A stretch of 64,000 bases of DNA from an uncultured Schlesneria sp. (GTDB taxonomy: Bacteria > Planctomycetota > Planctomycetia > Planctomycetales > Planctomycetaceae). The stretch lies in the NCBI GenBank assembly GCA_903899985.1, contig CAIULL010000080.1, positions 1 through 64,000 of the forward strand. The letters are read 5' to 3'. A program made the translations under genes and the position numbers. The notes beneath the pieces were generated by a model. The model saw only the letters and a program-made list of their open reading frames with translations, had not been told where the DNA came from and searched no databases. Shown one piece after another: positions 17,981 through 25,101 of this stretch (its first letter is position 1; every line of letters starts with the position of its first letter).

Positions 17981-18520
17981 ATGACACATCTTAATTGCGT
18001 CGTCGGGATATTTGATAAGCACACTCAGGCTGAAGATGCTGTGAAACAGCTGCAAAAAGCGGGTTTCGAGATGAAGAATCTATCGATCGTCGGTAAGGGG
18101 TACCACACCGAAGAAAACGTCATCGGCTACTACAACGCAGGTGATCGGATGCTGTACTGGGGCGAGCAGGGTGCCTTCTGGGGTGGGTTCTGGAGCCTGC
18201 TGTTCGGGTCTGCATTTTTCATGATTCCAGGTTATGGTCCGTTGCTCGTTGCAGGCCCATTGGCAGCTTGGATCGTCGCAGCTCTTGAAAGTGCAATCGT
18301 CATTGGTGGGGTCAGCGCTCTCGGAGCGGCCTTGGCCAGCATTGGGATTCCCGAAAACAGTATCCTGCAATACGAGACATCGATTAAAGCGGGAAAGTTT
18401 ATGATGCTCGTCCACGGAACCCCGGATGAAGTGACTCGTGCAAAATCGATTCTCACGACATCCGGTGCATCAAAAATCGAGCTCAACCTGGCACAACATC
18501 CTGTTGCAGTACTTGCTTGA
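17981..18520 (+). CDS. Heat-induced stress-protein-like membrane protein
   Basis: 179 residues from ATG 17981, with AGGAA about 10 bases upstream. The N-terminal 65 residues look like the general-stress YflT / GSP17M fold: CVVGIFDKHTQAEDAVKQL, then LSIVGKGYHTEENVIGYY. The middle holds Gly-rich hydrophobic helices (about 70-130), and the end has a strand pattern (FMMLVHGTPDEVTRAKSIL) like the same family's C-terminus. It is probably membrane-inserted. It follows the BON gene by about 100 bases, a gap with a GGGCCATTAATGGCTC palindrome and a GC-rich hairpin (about 17930-17951). Dps follows. Function is inferred only from family and context: envelope or general stress. Confidence 0.75.
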   Translation: MTHLNCVVGIFDKHTQAEDAVKQLQKAGFEMKNLSIVGKGYHTEENVIGYYNAGDRMLYWGEQGAFWGGFWSLLFGSAFFMIPGYGPLLVAGPLAAWIVAALESAIVIGGVSALGAALASIGIPENSILQYETSIKAGKFMMLVHGTPDEVTRAKSILTTSGASKIELNLAQHPVAVLA

Positions 18521-18628
18521 AAAACGATTCCAACCGACGGGGGGTGATCCAACCTGCCCTGTCGGCCAATCAACATATTGCGAAGGCAATTTCCGCAGAT
18601 TTTCCACGTTCTACGTAGAAATCAAACA

Positions 18629-19222
18629 ATGTCACGTTCACTCATCACAAGAAATGGTGCATTCCCCATGAAAGAACCGATCACCGCCTCAAAGCGAGGC
18701 GAAACGCAAACATTCCATATGATTCGACGGACTCCGCTCGCCCTGGATGAAACAGCCGCAGTTGCCAGTATTAATGATTTGAACCAGCTTCTGGCCGACG
18801 TCATGACGCTGCGAGATCTCTACAAAAAGCATCACTGGCAGGCATCAGGACCGTCGTTTTATATGATGCATCTGTTGTTCGATAAGCACTTCGAAGAGCA
18901 GTCTGCACTTGTTGACCTGATTGCTGAGCGAATCCAGACATTGGGTGGCGTCACGATTGCGATGGCTCCTGATGTCGCTGAAGCGACCCTCATTCCACGT
19001 GCTCCGAAAGGACGCGAAAATACGGCGACGCAAATTGCGCGGCTGCTTCACGCTCACGAAGTCATCCTGCTGGAAACGAGGGCAATGGCCCGCGATTCCG
19101 CCGCCAATGGTGATCTGGGAACGAATGATATTCTCGTCTCGAATGTCCTCCGCACCAACGAATTGCAGGTTTGGTTTCTTGCCGAACATGTCCCTTGTAA
19201 ACCCATTTGCGACGAAGAGTGA
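18629..19222 (+). CDS. dps: Dps-family DNA-binding / iron-storage protein
   Basis: 197 residues from ATG 18629; an alternative in-frame ATG at 18668 or later would only shorten the basic N-terminal tail. Dps dodecamers bind DNA and oxidise Fe(II) with hydrogen peroxide. The four-helix bundle is evident, with the inter-subunit ferroxidase residues His in KKHHWQASGPSFY and Asp/Glu in LFDKHFEEQSALVDLIAERI. The N-terminal 40-odd residues are rich in Arg/Lys/Thr, which in the family helps DNA binding. It lies in the middle of the stress island, 108 bases after the heat-stress-like gene, and is expected to be induced in stationary phase or oxidative stress. Confidence 0.93.
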   Translation: MSRSLITRNGAFPMKEPITASKRGETQTFHMIRRTPLALDETAAVASINDLNQLLADVMTLRDLYKKHHWQASGPSFYMMHLLFDKHFEEQSALVDLIAERIQTLGGVTIAMAPDVAEATLIPRAPKGRENTATQIARLLHAHEVILLETRAMARDSAANGDLGTNDILVSNVLRTNELQVWFLAEHVPCKPICDEE

Positions 19223-19372
19223 CGTCTGGCATCGCGTTGATTGGATCAAAATTCATCGAAGTCATGGGACCAACCAGCTTTTGAGATGCGTCATAGAAAC
19301 AACGCCCCTTAAGGCAATGCCGTCCGGGGAGGACGATTGGCGCCTCAGAACTGAAATGAGAGGAGTCTGATA

Positions 19373-19882
19373 TTGAATACTCTCACACAGACAACGGATA
19401 AGACGAAAACAGCACCGACAGACCACCAGGTCATTGCTCTGGTCGGTTGGTTAGTCTTATGCCTTAGCGCGTCAGGCACTGCAGTCTTCGTCTCGACTGG
19501 AGATTGGTATGCACAATTGCAAAAGCCCGCGTGGAATCCTCCCGCATGGATCTTCGGCCCGGTCTGGACTTTGCTGTATGTCATGATGGGGGTCGCCGCA
19601 TGGCTGGTCTGGCGCGAGGGGGGATGGAAAAGCCAAACATGGCCCTTGGCGTTGTTCCTGCTTCAATGGCTGCTCAATGTCCTTTGGACACCTTTGTTCT
19701 TCGGGGCACACCGCCCCGGTATCGCCTTCGCAGATATTGTGATGCTTTGGTTGACACTGGCTGCGACAACGATTTGCTTCTTTCGAATCAGCCACCGAGC
19801 CGGGACATTGCTAATTCCCTATCTGGCCTGGGTCAGCTTTGCTGCTGTCCTGAATTTTGCCATCTGGCGTTTGAACACTTAA
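19373..19882 (+). CDS. tspO: TspO/MBR family membrane protein
   Basis: 169 residues with five predicted membrane helices. TTG 19373 follows GAGGAG by 7 bases. The signature WYAQLQKPAWNPPAWIFGPVWTLLY is the family's loop-1 sequence and NVLWTPLFFGAHRPGIAF its later conserved part. TspO proteins bind porphyrins and are induced in stress; they help degrade or transport tetrapyrroles. It follows dps by 150 bases. A Pro/Thr-rich N-terminal tail of about 20 residues precedes helix 1. Confidence 0.93.
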   Translation: MNTLTQTTDKTKTAPTDHQVIALVGWLVLCLSASGTAVFVSTGDWYAQLQKPAWNPPAWIFGPVWTLLYVMMGVAAWLVWREGGWKSQTWPLALFLLQWLLNVLWTPLFFGAHRPGIAFADIVMLWLTLAATTICFFRISHRAGTLLIPYLAWVSFAAVLNFAIWRLNT

Positions 19883-19934
19883 ATGCCCGTCAGTGTAAGA
19901 ACCTGATGTTCTCGCACAGACCATAAAGACGGGG

Positions 19935-20050
19935 CGTTGGACGACACAGTGAAAGGCGACCCGATTCATCGGGGGCCGGTTACCGAGTATGCCGACGTGA
20001 TCGAATGCTATTTCGGCGTTCGGCGCGTCGGCTTTTTTTCGCCTCAGGCG
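19935..20050 (+). promoter_or_regulatory. Structured leader with terminator (copy 2) upstream of BON gene 2
   Basis: Same order as copy 1. The 5' block CGTTGGACGACA-CAGT-GAAAGGC is at 19935-19957; the stem CCGAT (19961-19965) / ATCGG (19968-19972) replaces CCGGA/TCCGG at the same place and is closed again by GGC/GCC; the terminator has arms GCCGACGTG (19991-19999) and CGCGTCGGC (20024-20032, one G-U wobble) with seven T (20033-20039); then a CGCC-TCA-GGCG hairpin (20040-20050). The BON start lies 26 bases past the T-run. The paired base changes support a real RNA structure. Confidence 0.7.
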
Positions 20051-20065
20051 AAGACAGGTTGAGAA

Positions 20066-20719
20066 ATGAAGACAGATATTCAACTGAAAATCGATGTGGT
20101 CAATGAATTGCGATGGGAACCGAAGGTGAACGCAAACGACATCTCGGTCATCGTTAAGGATGGTATTGTGACGCTAAGCGGTATGGTTCCAACGTACGCA
20201 GAAAAATGGGCCGCCGAACGGGCCACTCAACGGGTCGAAGGGGTCAAGGCGATTGCCGAATCAATGGATGTCGAATTGACGGGAATCCACGAGCACAAAG
20301 AATCGGAAGTTGCTGCTGCCGTCATGAATGCTCTGAAGTGGCATGTGTGGGTACCGAGCGTCGTCAAGGCGACTGTCGAAAATGGCTGGGTGACTTTGAC
20401 AGGCACAGTGCCGTGGGACTACCAGCGAAATTCTGCGGTCCAGTCTGTGAAATACTTGTCTGGCGTAACAGGGGTTTCAAACGACATCACCATTACACCG
20501 AGCGTTCAGGCAACCGCAGTGAAGGACGCAATTGAACGAGCACTCGAACGCGATGCGGAACTTGATGCAGAAAATATCGACGTCTGCGCCGAAGGCGGCA
20601 AAGTGACACTATCGGGCAGAACGTCCTCATGGCATGAGCGTGACGAAGCTGGCTCAGCCGCCTGGAATGCACCAGGCGTTACGAATGTCGAAAATAATCT
20701 GACGGTTTCCGCTCTCTGA
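20066..20719 (+). CDS. Triple BON-domain protein 2
   Basis: 217 residues, ATG 20066. Three BON domains with signature strands: [14 protein letters not shown] near 35, [14 protein letters not shown] near 110 and [17 protein letters not shown] near 180. It matches the first BON protein along its whole length (for example [39 protein letters not shown] and YLSGV), so gene and leader were duplicated together. No signal peptide is seen. The role is probably envelope or osmotic stress, by family. Confidence 0.9.
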   Translation: MKTDIQLKIDVVNELRWEPKVNANDISVIVKDGIVTLSGMVPTYAEKWAAERATQRVEGVKAIAESMDVELTGIHEHKESEVAAAVMNALKWHVWVPSVVKATVENGWVTLTGTVPWDYQRNSAVQSVKYLSGVTGVSNDITITPSVQATAVKDAIERALERDAELDAENIDVCAEGGKVTLSGRTSSWHERDEAGSAAWNAPGVTNVENNLTVSAL

Positions 20720-20843
20720 CGATCAGACAAAACTAGGTCGTGCCCATGTGGGGAAAATGCCAGTCGTCACAACGTTTAACGACCGGCCCCTGTCTCACTC
20801 TTTTTACACATTTAAAACCTCAACAGTTTCCAGGAACATTAAA

Positions 20844-21242
20844 ATGGATCTCAAAAAACGAGCGGGTTTCGAGTTGCAATTAAATGCTTTACGCGAGCGG
20901 CTGATTCACGAAGTTGATTCGGCGGAAGAGGCCTTGCGCGAGGATGTCGTCAAAGCGGGAGATATCACCAGTTTGCCCACTCACCCCGCCGACGCGGACG
21001 TTGAAGGTTTCGACGTTCAGGTTGCCATCGCTCAAAATGAAGAAAGAATGCTTGAACAGGTTGAAGCGGCCATTGAACGGATTCCAATCGGCACCTACGG
21101 CATTTGTCAGTCGTGTGGAAAATCGATTGACATGCCGCGTCTCTGTGCCGTTCCTTACGCGGCTAACTGCATTGATTGTGCACGTCACGAGCGAGTCTCG
21201 AACGTAAAACCCGTGCAGGGTGAGCCGCGGCGACGCTGGTGA
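20844..21242 (+). CDS. TraR/DksA-family zinc finger protein
   Basis: 132 residues from ATG 20844, with AGGAA upstream at about 20832. Residues about 5-45 form the first coiled-coil helix, a 20-residue linker with DADVEGFD follows, and then the second helix. The C-terminal C4 zinc finger is complete: CQSC and, after a loop, CAVPYAANCIDC. DksA-like proteins enter the RNA polymerase secondary channel and modulate initiation with or without ppGpp. The coil tip here lacks the DxxDxA pattern of E. coli DksA, so it may be a variant of the shorter TraR/YocK type. It lies 124 bases after the second BON gene. Confidence 0.85.
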   Translation: MDLKKRAGFELQLNALRERLIHEVDSAEEALREDVVKAGDITSLPTHPADADVEGFDVQVAIAQNEERMLEQVEAAIERIPIGTYGICQSCGKSIDMPRLCAVPYAANCIDCARHERVSNVKPVQGEPRRRW

Positions 21243-21328
21243 TCATTTCAATCCAGGCGACAATGCCACAAGAAGCCTGACGCTCAATTCAAAACTCAGT
21301 CCCCGAAATCGGGTAGTGTCTTTGGAAA

Positions 21329-22438
21329 ATGAAAATTCAATACTTTGGAAAATGTGTCGCTTCTCTGTTCGTCCTTTCGATGTTGGCGGGACCTGCTGCC
21401 GCCGAGGACTGGGGCGAGAAGATGTTTGACCGCCTGCAAATCAAATTTGGCACCGTTGCCCGTCTGGCGGACACCACTTTTACAGTGACCGTCAAAAACC
21501 CGTTCGCAGAGGAAATTCGAATTACCGGCCTCACGACCTCGTGCGGATGTATTTCGTGGACGGATCTAGCACCAATATCGATTGCGTCGCGGGCCGAACG
21601 CGTCTTGACGATCAGACTGGATACAGTTCGCCATGTCGGAGAAAAACGAGTTAAAGCGATCGTAAGTTTGCTCGAACCTGTCAAAGGACTGACATCGACT
21701 GTGACTCTGCCGGTCGAAGGGAGAATTCGAGACGATTTCGAAGTCAGACCGAGTTCTGTGGCCTTCGGTATCGTCGACCTGGGAAGCGGATCTACGCAGC
21801 GACTGTCGATCACTTACAAGGGACGTACAGACTGGACGCTTTCATCGGCCAAAGTGGAAGGCGCTCACCTGACAACACAAATCGTCGAAAAAGCTCGCAA
21901 CAATGGAACCGTTCAATACGACGTCCTGGTCGAGTTGAAACCCGATGCACCGGTCGGAGTCCTGCGAGATCGCCTGATTCTTACGACAAACGAGGTTGGT
22001 GGATCGGAAATCGCCATCCCCGTCGAAGCGCGCGTTGAAGATGACATCGTTGTCTCGGATGCTCAGTTCGGCCTGGTAGCCGTTGGAGACTCAAAGTCGA
22101 TCACCGTGATTATGCGAGGCAAAAAAGCATTTGAAATCGAGACGTTCGAACGTTTTGTTCGCAATGACAAAGCAGAGGCCCTCTCGCGTGGAAACGCTCA
22201 ATCGATAGCTGCTGATCCAATTGAATCACCGCCGAATGATCCGATCAAATCGTTCAAACCCGAATTTGCCTCGGGCGTCGCGCAGATTCATATGCTGAGG
22301 CTGACTCTGACGCCGCTTGACGAAGTGGGAATGTTCGACGAAACATTTGCGGTCACGATCCGTGGCCGAAATCTGCCAATCAAGTTTCATGCCAAGGGGC
22401 GGATTCAAAACCATGCCGTCACGAGTTCATTACGTTGA
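21329..22438 (+). CDS. Exported DUF1573 protein
   Basis: 369 residues with a signal peptide (CVASLFVLSMLAGPAAAE, cleavage likely after AAA). The first domain is a DUF1573-like immunoglobulin fold: FGTVARLADTTFTVTVKN, then the hallmark TTSCGC at about 72-77. Two further Ig-like units of the same type follow (ASVAFGIVDLGSGSTQRL-like strands and VSDAQFGLVAVGDSKSI). DUF1573 is common in planctomycetes and Bacteroidetes and is periplasmic or envelope-located; no activity is proven. It sits between the DksA-type gene and the kaiC leader. Confidence 0.8.
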   Translation: MKIQYFGKCVASLFVLSMLAGPAAAEDWGEKMFDRLQIKFGTVARLADTTFTVTVKNPFAEEIRITGLTTSCGCISWTDLAPISIASRAERVLTIRLDTVRHVGEKRVKAIVSLLEPVKGLTSTVTLPVEGRIRDDFEVRPSSVAFGIVDLGSGSTQRLSITYKGRTDWTLSSAKVEGAHLTTQIVEKARNNGTVQYDVLVELKPDAPVGVLRDRLILTTNEVGGSEIAIPVEARVEDDIVVSDAQFGLVAVGDSKSITVIMRGKKAFEIETFERFVRNDKAEALSRGNAQSIAADPIESPPNDPIKSFKPEFASGVAQIHMLRLTLTPLDEVGMFDETFAVTIRGRNLPIKFHAKGRIQNHAVTSSLR

Positions 22439-22483
22439 TTTGTTTTACATCGTTACACCGAGACCGCATTGCCATTGTTAGAT

Positions 22484-22612
22484 GCAAGGCTTATAGTCCT
22501 TGCTGCACGCGGAAGATTAAATGAGGAGCAGCCCGGCTGTATCGGGTGGCTCGTCAATAAATAAGCCGACGTGGTCGAATCCCTTATTGGGGGCGGCCAC
22601 GTCGGCTTTTTT
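22484..22612 (+). promoter_or_regulatory. Structured leader with terminator (copy 3) upstream of kaiC
   Basis: A hairpin GCAAGG/CCTTGC (22484-22489 / 22498-22503) and a longer stem GAGCAGCCCG/CGGGTGGCTC (22526-22535 / 22543-22552, two mismatches) precede a terminator with arms GCCGACGTGG (22565-22574) and CCACGTCGGC (22597-22606) and six T (22607-22612). The terminator stem and the following TCGAAT are nearly identical to copies 1 and 2, but the upstream half is different. kaiC starts beyond the T-run, so its transcript must escape this terminator. Confidence 0.65.
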
Positions 22613-22663
22613 CGTTTAAAGGAACGCCTTATTTCCAAGACCGTCGGTAAAAACAATTACTCA

Positions 22664-24379
22664 GTGCCAGGAAATTTGCCGAAATGTACGACCGGCATTC
22701 AGGGACTCGACGAGATCACGACCGGAGGGTTGCCCCAAGGGAGGCCCACGCTGGTGTGTGGCAGTGCAGGTTGCGGCAAGACTTTGCTCGGGATCGAGTT
22801 CCTCGTCCGAGGAGCCACTCTTTTCAATGAACCGGGTGTGTTCATCGCTTTCGAAGAGACGGCCGAGGAACTTGCTCAAAACGTTCGTTCACTCGGCTTC
22901 GACCTTGAAGCGCTGATCGAGAAAAAGAAACTGGCAGTCGACTACATCTATGTCGAGCGAAGTGAGATTGAAGAGACGGGTGAATACGATCTCGAAGCGC
23001 TGTTCATCCGCCTGGGCTTTGCGATCGACTCGATCGGCGCCAAACGGATCGTACTCGATACCCTGGAAACACTGTTCGCCGGTCTTCCAAGTCCTGCGAT
23101 TCTTCGTTCGGAACTGCGCCGGCTGTTTCGCTGGCTCAAGGAAAAAGGTGTCACAGCGATCATTACGGCCGAACGGGGAAGCGGAAGTTTCACGCGACAT
23201 GGCCTGGAAGAGTATGTTTCCGACTGCGTGCTGTTATTAGATCATCGCGTCGACGGGCAGATCTCAACCCGTCGCTTACGCATCGTCAAATATCGAGGTT
23301 CATCTCACGGAACCAACGAGTTTCCATTTCTCATCGACGAAGGGGGCATTTCCGTCTTCCCGATTACATCCCTTCAACGACAGCATGAGGCCTCTTCCGA
23401 ACGAATATCGATCGGCGTACCGGCACTGGATGCCATGCTGGGTGGTGAAGGAGTTTATCGTGGAAGCAGCGTCTTGCTTTCCGGTACCGCAGGGGTTGGA
23501 AAGACCAGTCTTGCCTGCCATGCCGCCGACGCATGTTGCCGGCGGGGTGAACGATGCCTCTATATCGCTTTCGAAGAACCAGAGGCCCAGCTGTTGCGAA
23601 ACATGCGCTCCATCGGCCTCAATCTGGAACCGTGGGTGAAGAAGGGGTTGCTTCGTTTTCACGCCGCACGTCCAACAATGAACGGTTTGGAAATGCATCT
23701 GGCGAGCATTCACAAACTGGTTGAGGGATTGAAGCCTTCGCTCGTGATCGTCGATCCCATTACCAATTTCATTTCGTCAGGAACGGTTTCTGAGGCCAGT
23801 TCAATGATGATGCGGCTGGTCGATTACTTGAAGGCCAGACAGATTACGACCCTGCTGACGAACCTCAACCGAAACGAAGGAGCCCTGGAGCATACCGAAC
23901 TTGATATCTCGTCCACGATTGACACCTGGCTGCTCTTACGGGACATGGAACTGAACGGTGAGCGCAATCGGGGATTGTATATCCTCAAGTCGCGCGGCAT
24001 GTCACACAGCAATCAGATTCGAGAATTTCTTTTGACCGATCGCGGAATTCTGCTGACGGAGGTCTATCTTGGCCCCGATGGCGTTCTCACGGGTTCTGCC
24101 CGCCTCGCTCAGGAAGCAAAAGAAATGGCAACAGCGGCACAGCGCAATCAGGAAATCGAAAGAAAACGAGGAGAACTTTCCCGCAGGCAACAAGCGCTCG
24201 AGGCCCAAATCGCGGTTCTTCAATTGCAATTCCAAACGGACAAGGAAGAGATGGAACGCGATATCGCGACAGAGCAGGTGTATCTAGAAAAGCTGGAACA
24301 GGGACGTCAGGAAATGGCGTTCAGTCGCAAAGCAGAATCAAACGGGGCACCGGGAAGTTTCAAGAAAGTTCGCAAATGA
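22664..24379 (+). CDS. kaiC: KaiC-family double RecA ATPase
   Basis: About 571 residues, hexameric ATPase/autokinase in the family. CI has Walker A GSAGCGKT (about 33-40) and the catalytic Glu pair in FIAFEET; CII has GTAGVGKT (about 273) and YIAFEEP. At the CII autophosphorylation site (cyanobacterial HISTITDT) it has DISSTIDT, keeping hydroxyl residues. After CII comes a Glu/Arg-rich coiled coil of about 90 residues instead of the A-loop tail. No ATG start exists after the terminator: GTG 22664 fits the family N-terminus ([12 protein letters not shown]), while ATT 22631 has a better ribosome site (AAAGGA, 22618-22623). The end overlaps kaiB1 by ATGA. With no kaiA seen, it is probably a stress or timing switch rather than a true clock. 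Confidence 0.9.
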   Translation: MPGNLPKCTTGIQGLDEITTGGLPQGRPTLVCGSAGCGKTLLGIEFLVRGATLFNEPGVFIAFEETAEELAQNVRSLGFDLEALIEKKKLAVDYIYVERSEIEETGEYDLEALFIRLGFAIDSIGAKRIVLDTLETLFAGLPSPAILRSELRRLFRWLKEKGVTAIITAERGSGSFTRHGLEEYVSDCVLLLDHRVDGQISTRRLRIVKYRGSSHGTNEFPFLIDEGGISVFPITSLQRQHEASSERISIGVPALDAMLGGEGVYRGSSVLLSGTAGVGKTSLACHAADACCRRGERCLYIAFEEPEAQLLRNMRSIGLNLEPWVKKGLLRFHAARPTMNGLEMHLASIHKLVEGLKPSLVIVDPITNFISSGTVSEASSMMMRLVDYLKARQITTLLTNLNRNEGALEHTELDISSTIDTWLLLRDMELNGERNRGLYILKSRGMSHSNQIREFLLTDRGILLTEVYLGPDGVLTGSARLAQEAKEMATAAQRNQEIERKRGELSRRQQALEAQIAVLQLQFQTDKEEMERDIATEQVYLEKLEQGRQEMAFSRKAESNGAPGSFKKVRK

Positions 24380-24714
24380 AAAGGAAATCCACGTCGAATG
24401 GCGACACAACGTCTGTAGAAGTGCCCAAGAAATGGCAATTACGTCTGTATGTTGCCGGGAAAACCCCAAAATCCATCACGGCGTTCGAGAATCTCAAGCG
24501 AATCTGCGAGGAACACCTTGCGGGCGAGTTCGAGATCGAAGTAATAGACCTGATCGATCACCCCCGGTTGGCAAAAGACGATCAGATCGTGGCCATACCG
24601 ACTCTCGTACGAAAGTTACCGAAACCGATTCGCAAGATCATTGGCGATCTGTCGGATACCGAGCGGACGCTGGTCGGCCTGCAGTTGCGTTCTGGATTGA
24701 AAATAAGGGAATAA
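24376..24714 (+). CDS. kaiB: KaiB-family protein 1
   Basis: 112 residues. Thioredoxin-like KaiB fold: [58 protein letters not shown]; the IxxxPTL strand and the following Pro-rich turn are family hallmarks. Its ATG overlaps the kaiC stop codon (ATGA), so translation is coupled. In cyanobacteria KaiB binds the KaiC CI ring after a fold switch. An N-terminal extension of about 18 polar residues is present. It is followed by a second kaiB after 9 bases. Confidence 0.93.
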   Translation: MKRKSTSNGDTTSVEVPKKWQLRLYVAGKTPKSITAFENLKRICEEHLAGEFEIEVIDLIDHPRLAKDDQIVAIPTLVRKLPKPIRKIIGDLSDTERTLVGLQLRSGLKIRE

Positions 24715-24723
24715 GGCGACAGT

Positions 24724-25071
24724 GTGAAAAGTAAGAAGGCAAAAGCAACGGACGAGGTGACGACGGAAGCGGTCGACCTCACGCAGGCCCCCGAATCGAA
24801 CGAATACTTTGTGCTACGTCTATATATTGCCGGGCTTTCGCCTCGTTCGACCCTTGCTGTGGAACGTATTCAGCGTATTTGTGATCTCTATCTGGCAGGG
24901 CGTTATGAACTGACCGTCATCGATCTTTTTGTTAACCCGGAAATGGCGCGACAAGCTCAGATCGTTGTTGCCCCGACGTTGATCAAACAGTCTCCGTCAC
25001 CGAAGCGTTTATTCATCGGAGACATGTCTGACGAAAAAAAGATCTTTCTTGGCTTGAACATCGTCGTTTGA
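24724..25071 (+). CDS. kaiB2: KaiB-family protein 2
   Basis: 115 residues, GTG start at 24724 with AAGG upstream. KaiB core: VLRLYIAGLSPRSTLAVERI, LTVIDLFVNPEMARQAQIVVAPTLIKQSPSPKRLFIGD. A 28-residue polar N-terminal extension precedes it. It is about half identical to KaiB 1 by eye but differs in the C-terminus (MSDEKKIFLGLNIVV). Tandem kaiB genes behind kaiC are known in other non-cyanobacterial genomes and may give two competing KaiC partners. The histidine kinase starts 30 bases on. Confidence 0.93.
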   Translation: MKSKKAKATDEVTTEAVDLTQAPESNEYFVLRLYIAGLSPRSTLAVERIQRICDLYLAGRYELTVIDLFVNPEMARQAQIVVAPTLIKQSPSPKRLFIGDMSDEKKIFLGLNIVV

Positions 25072-25101
25072 ACCATTCCTCACTGTTCTTGAGCATCCAC
25101 G

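Noticed and set aside
22571-22630. kaiC start at 22571 upstream of the terminator
   Set aside because: It would translate the terminator stem and T-run; family N-termini begin about 30 residues later.
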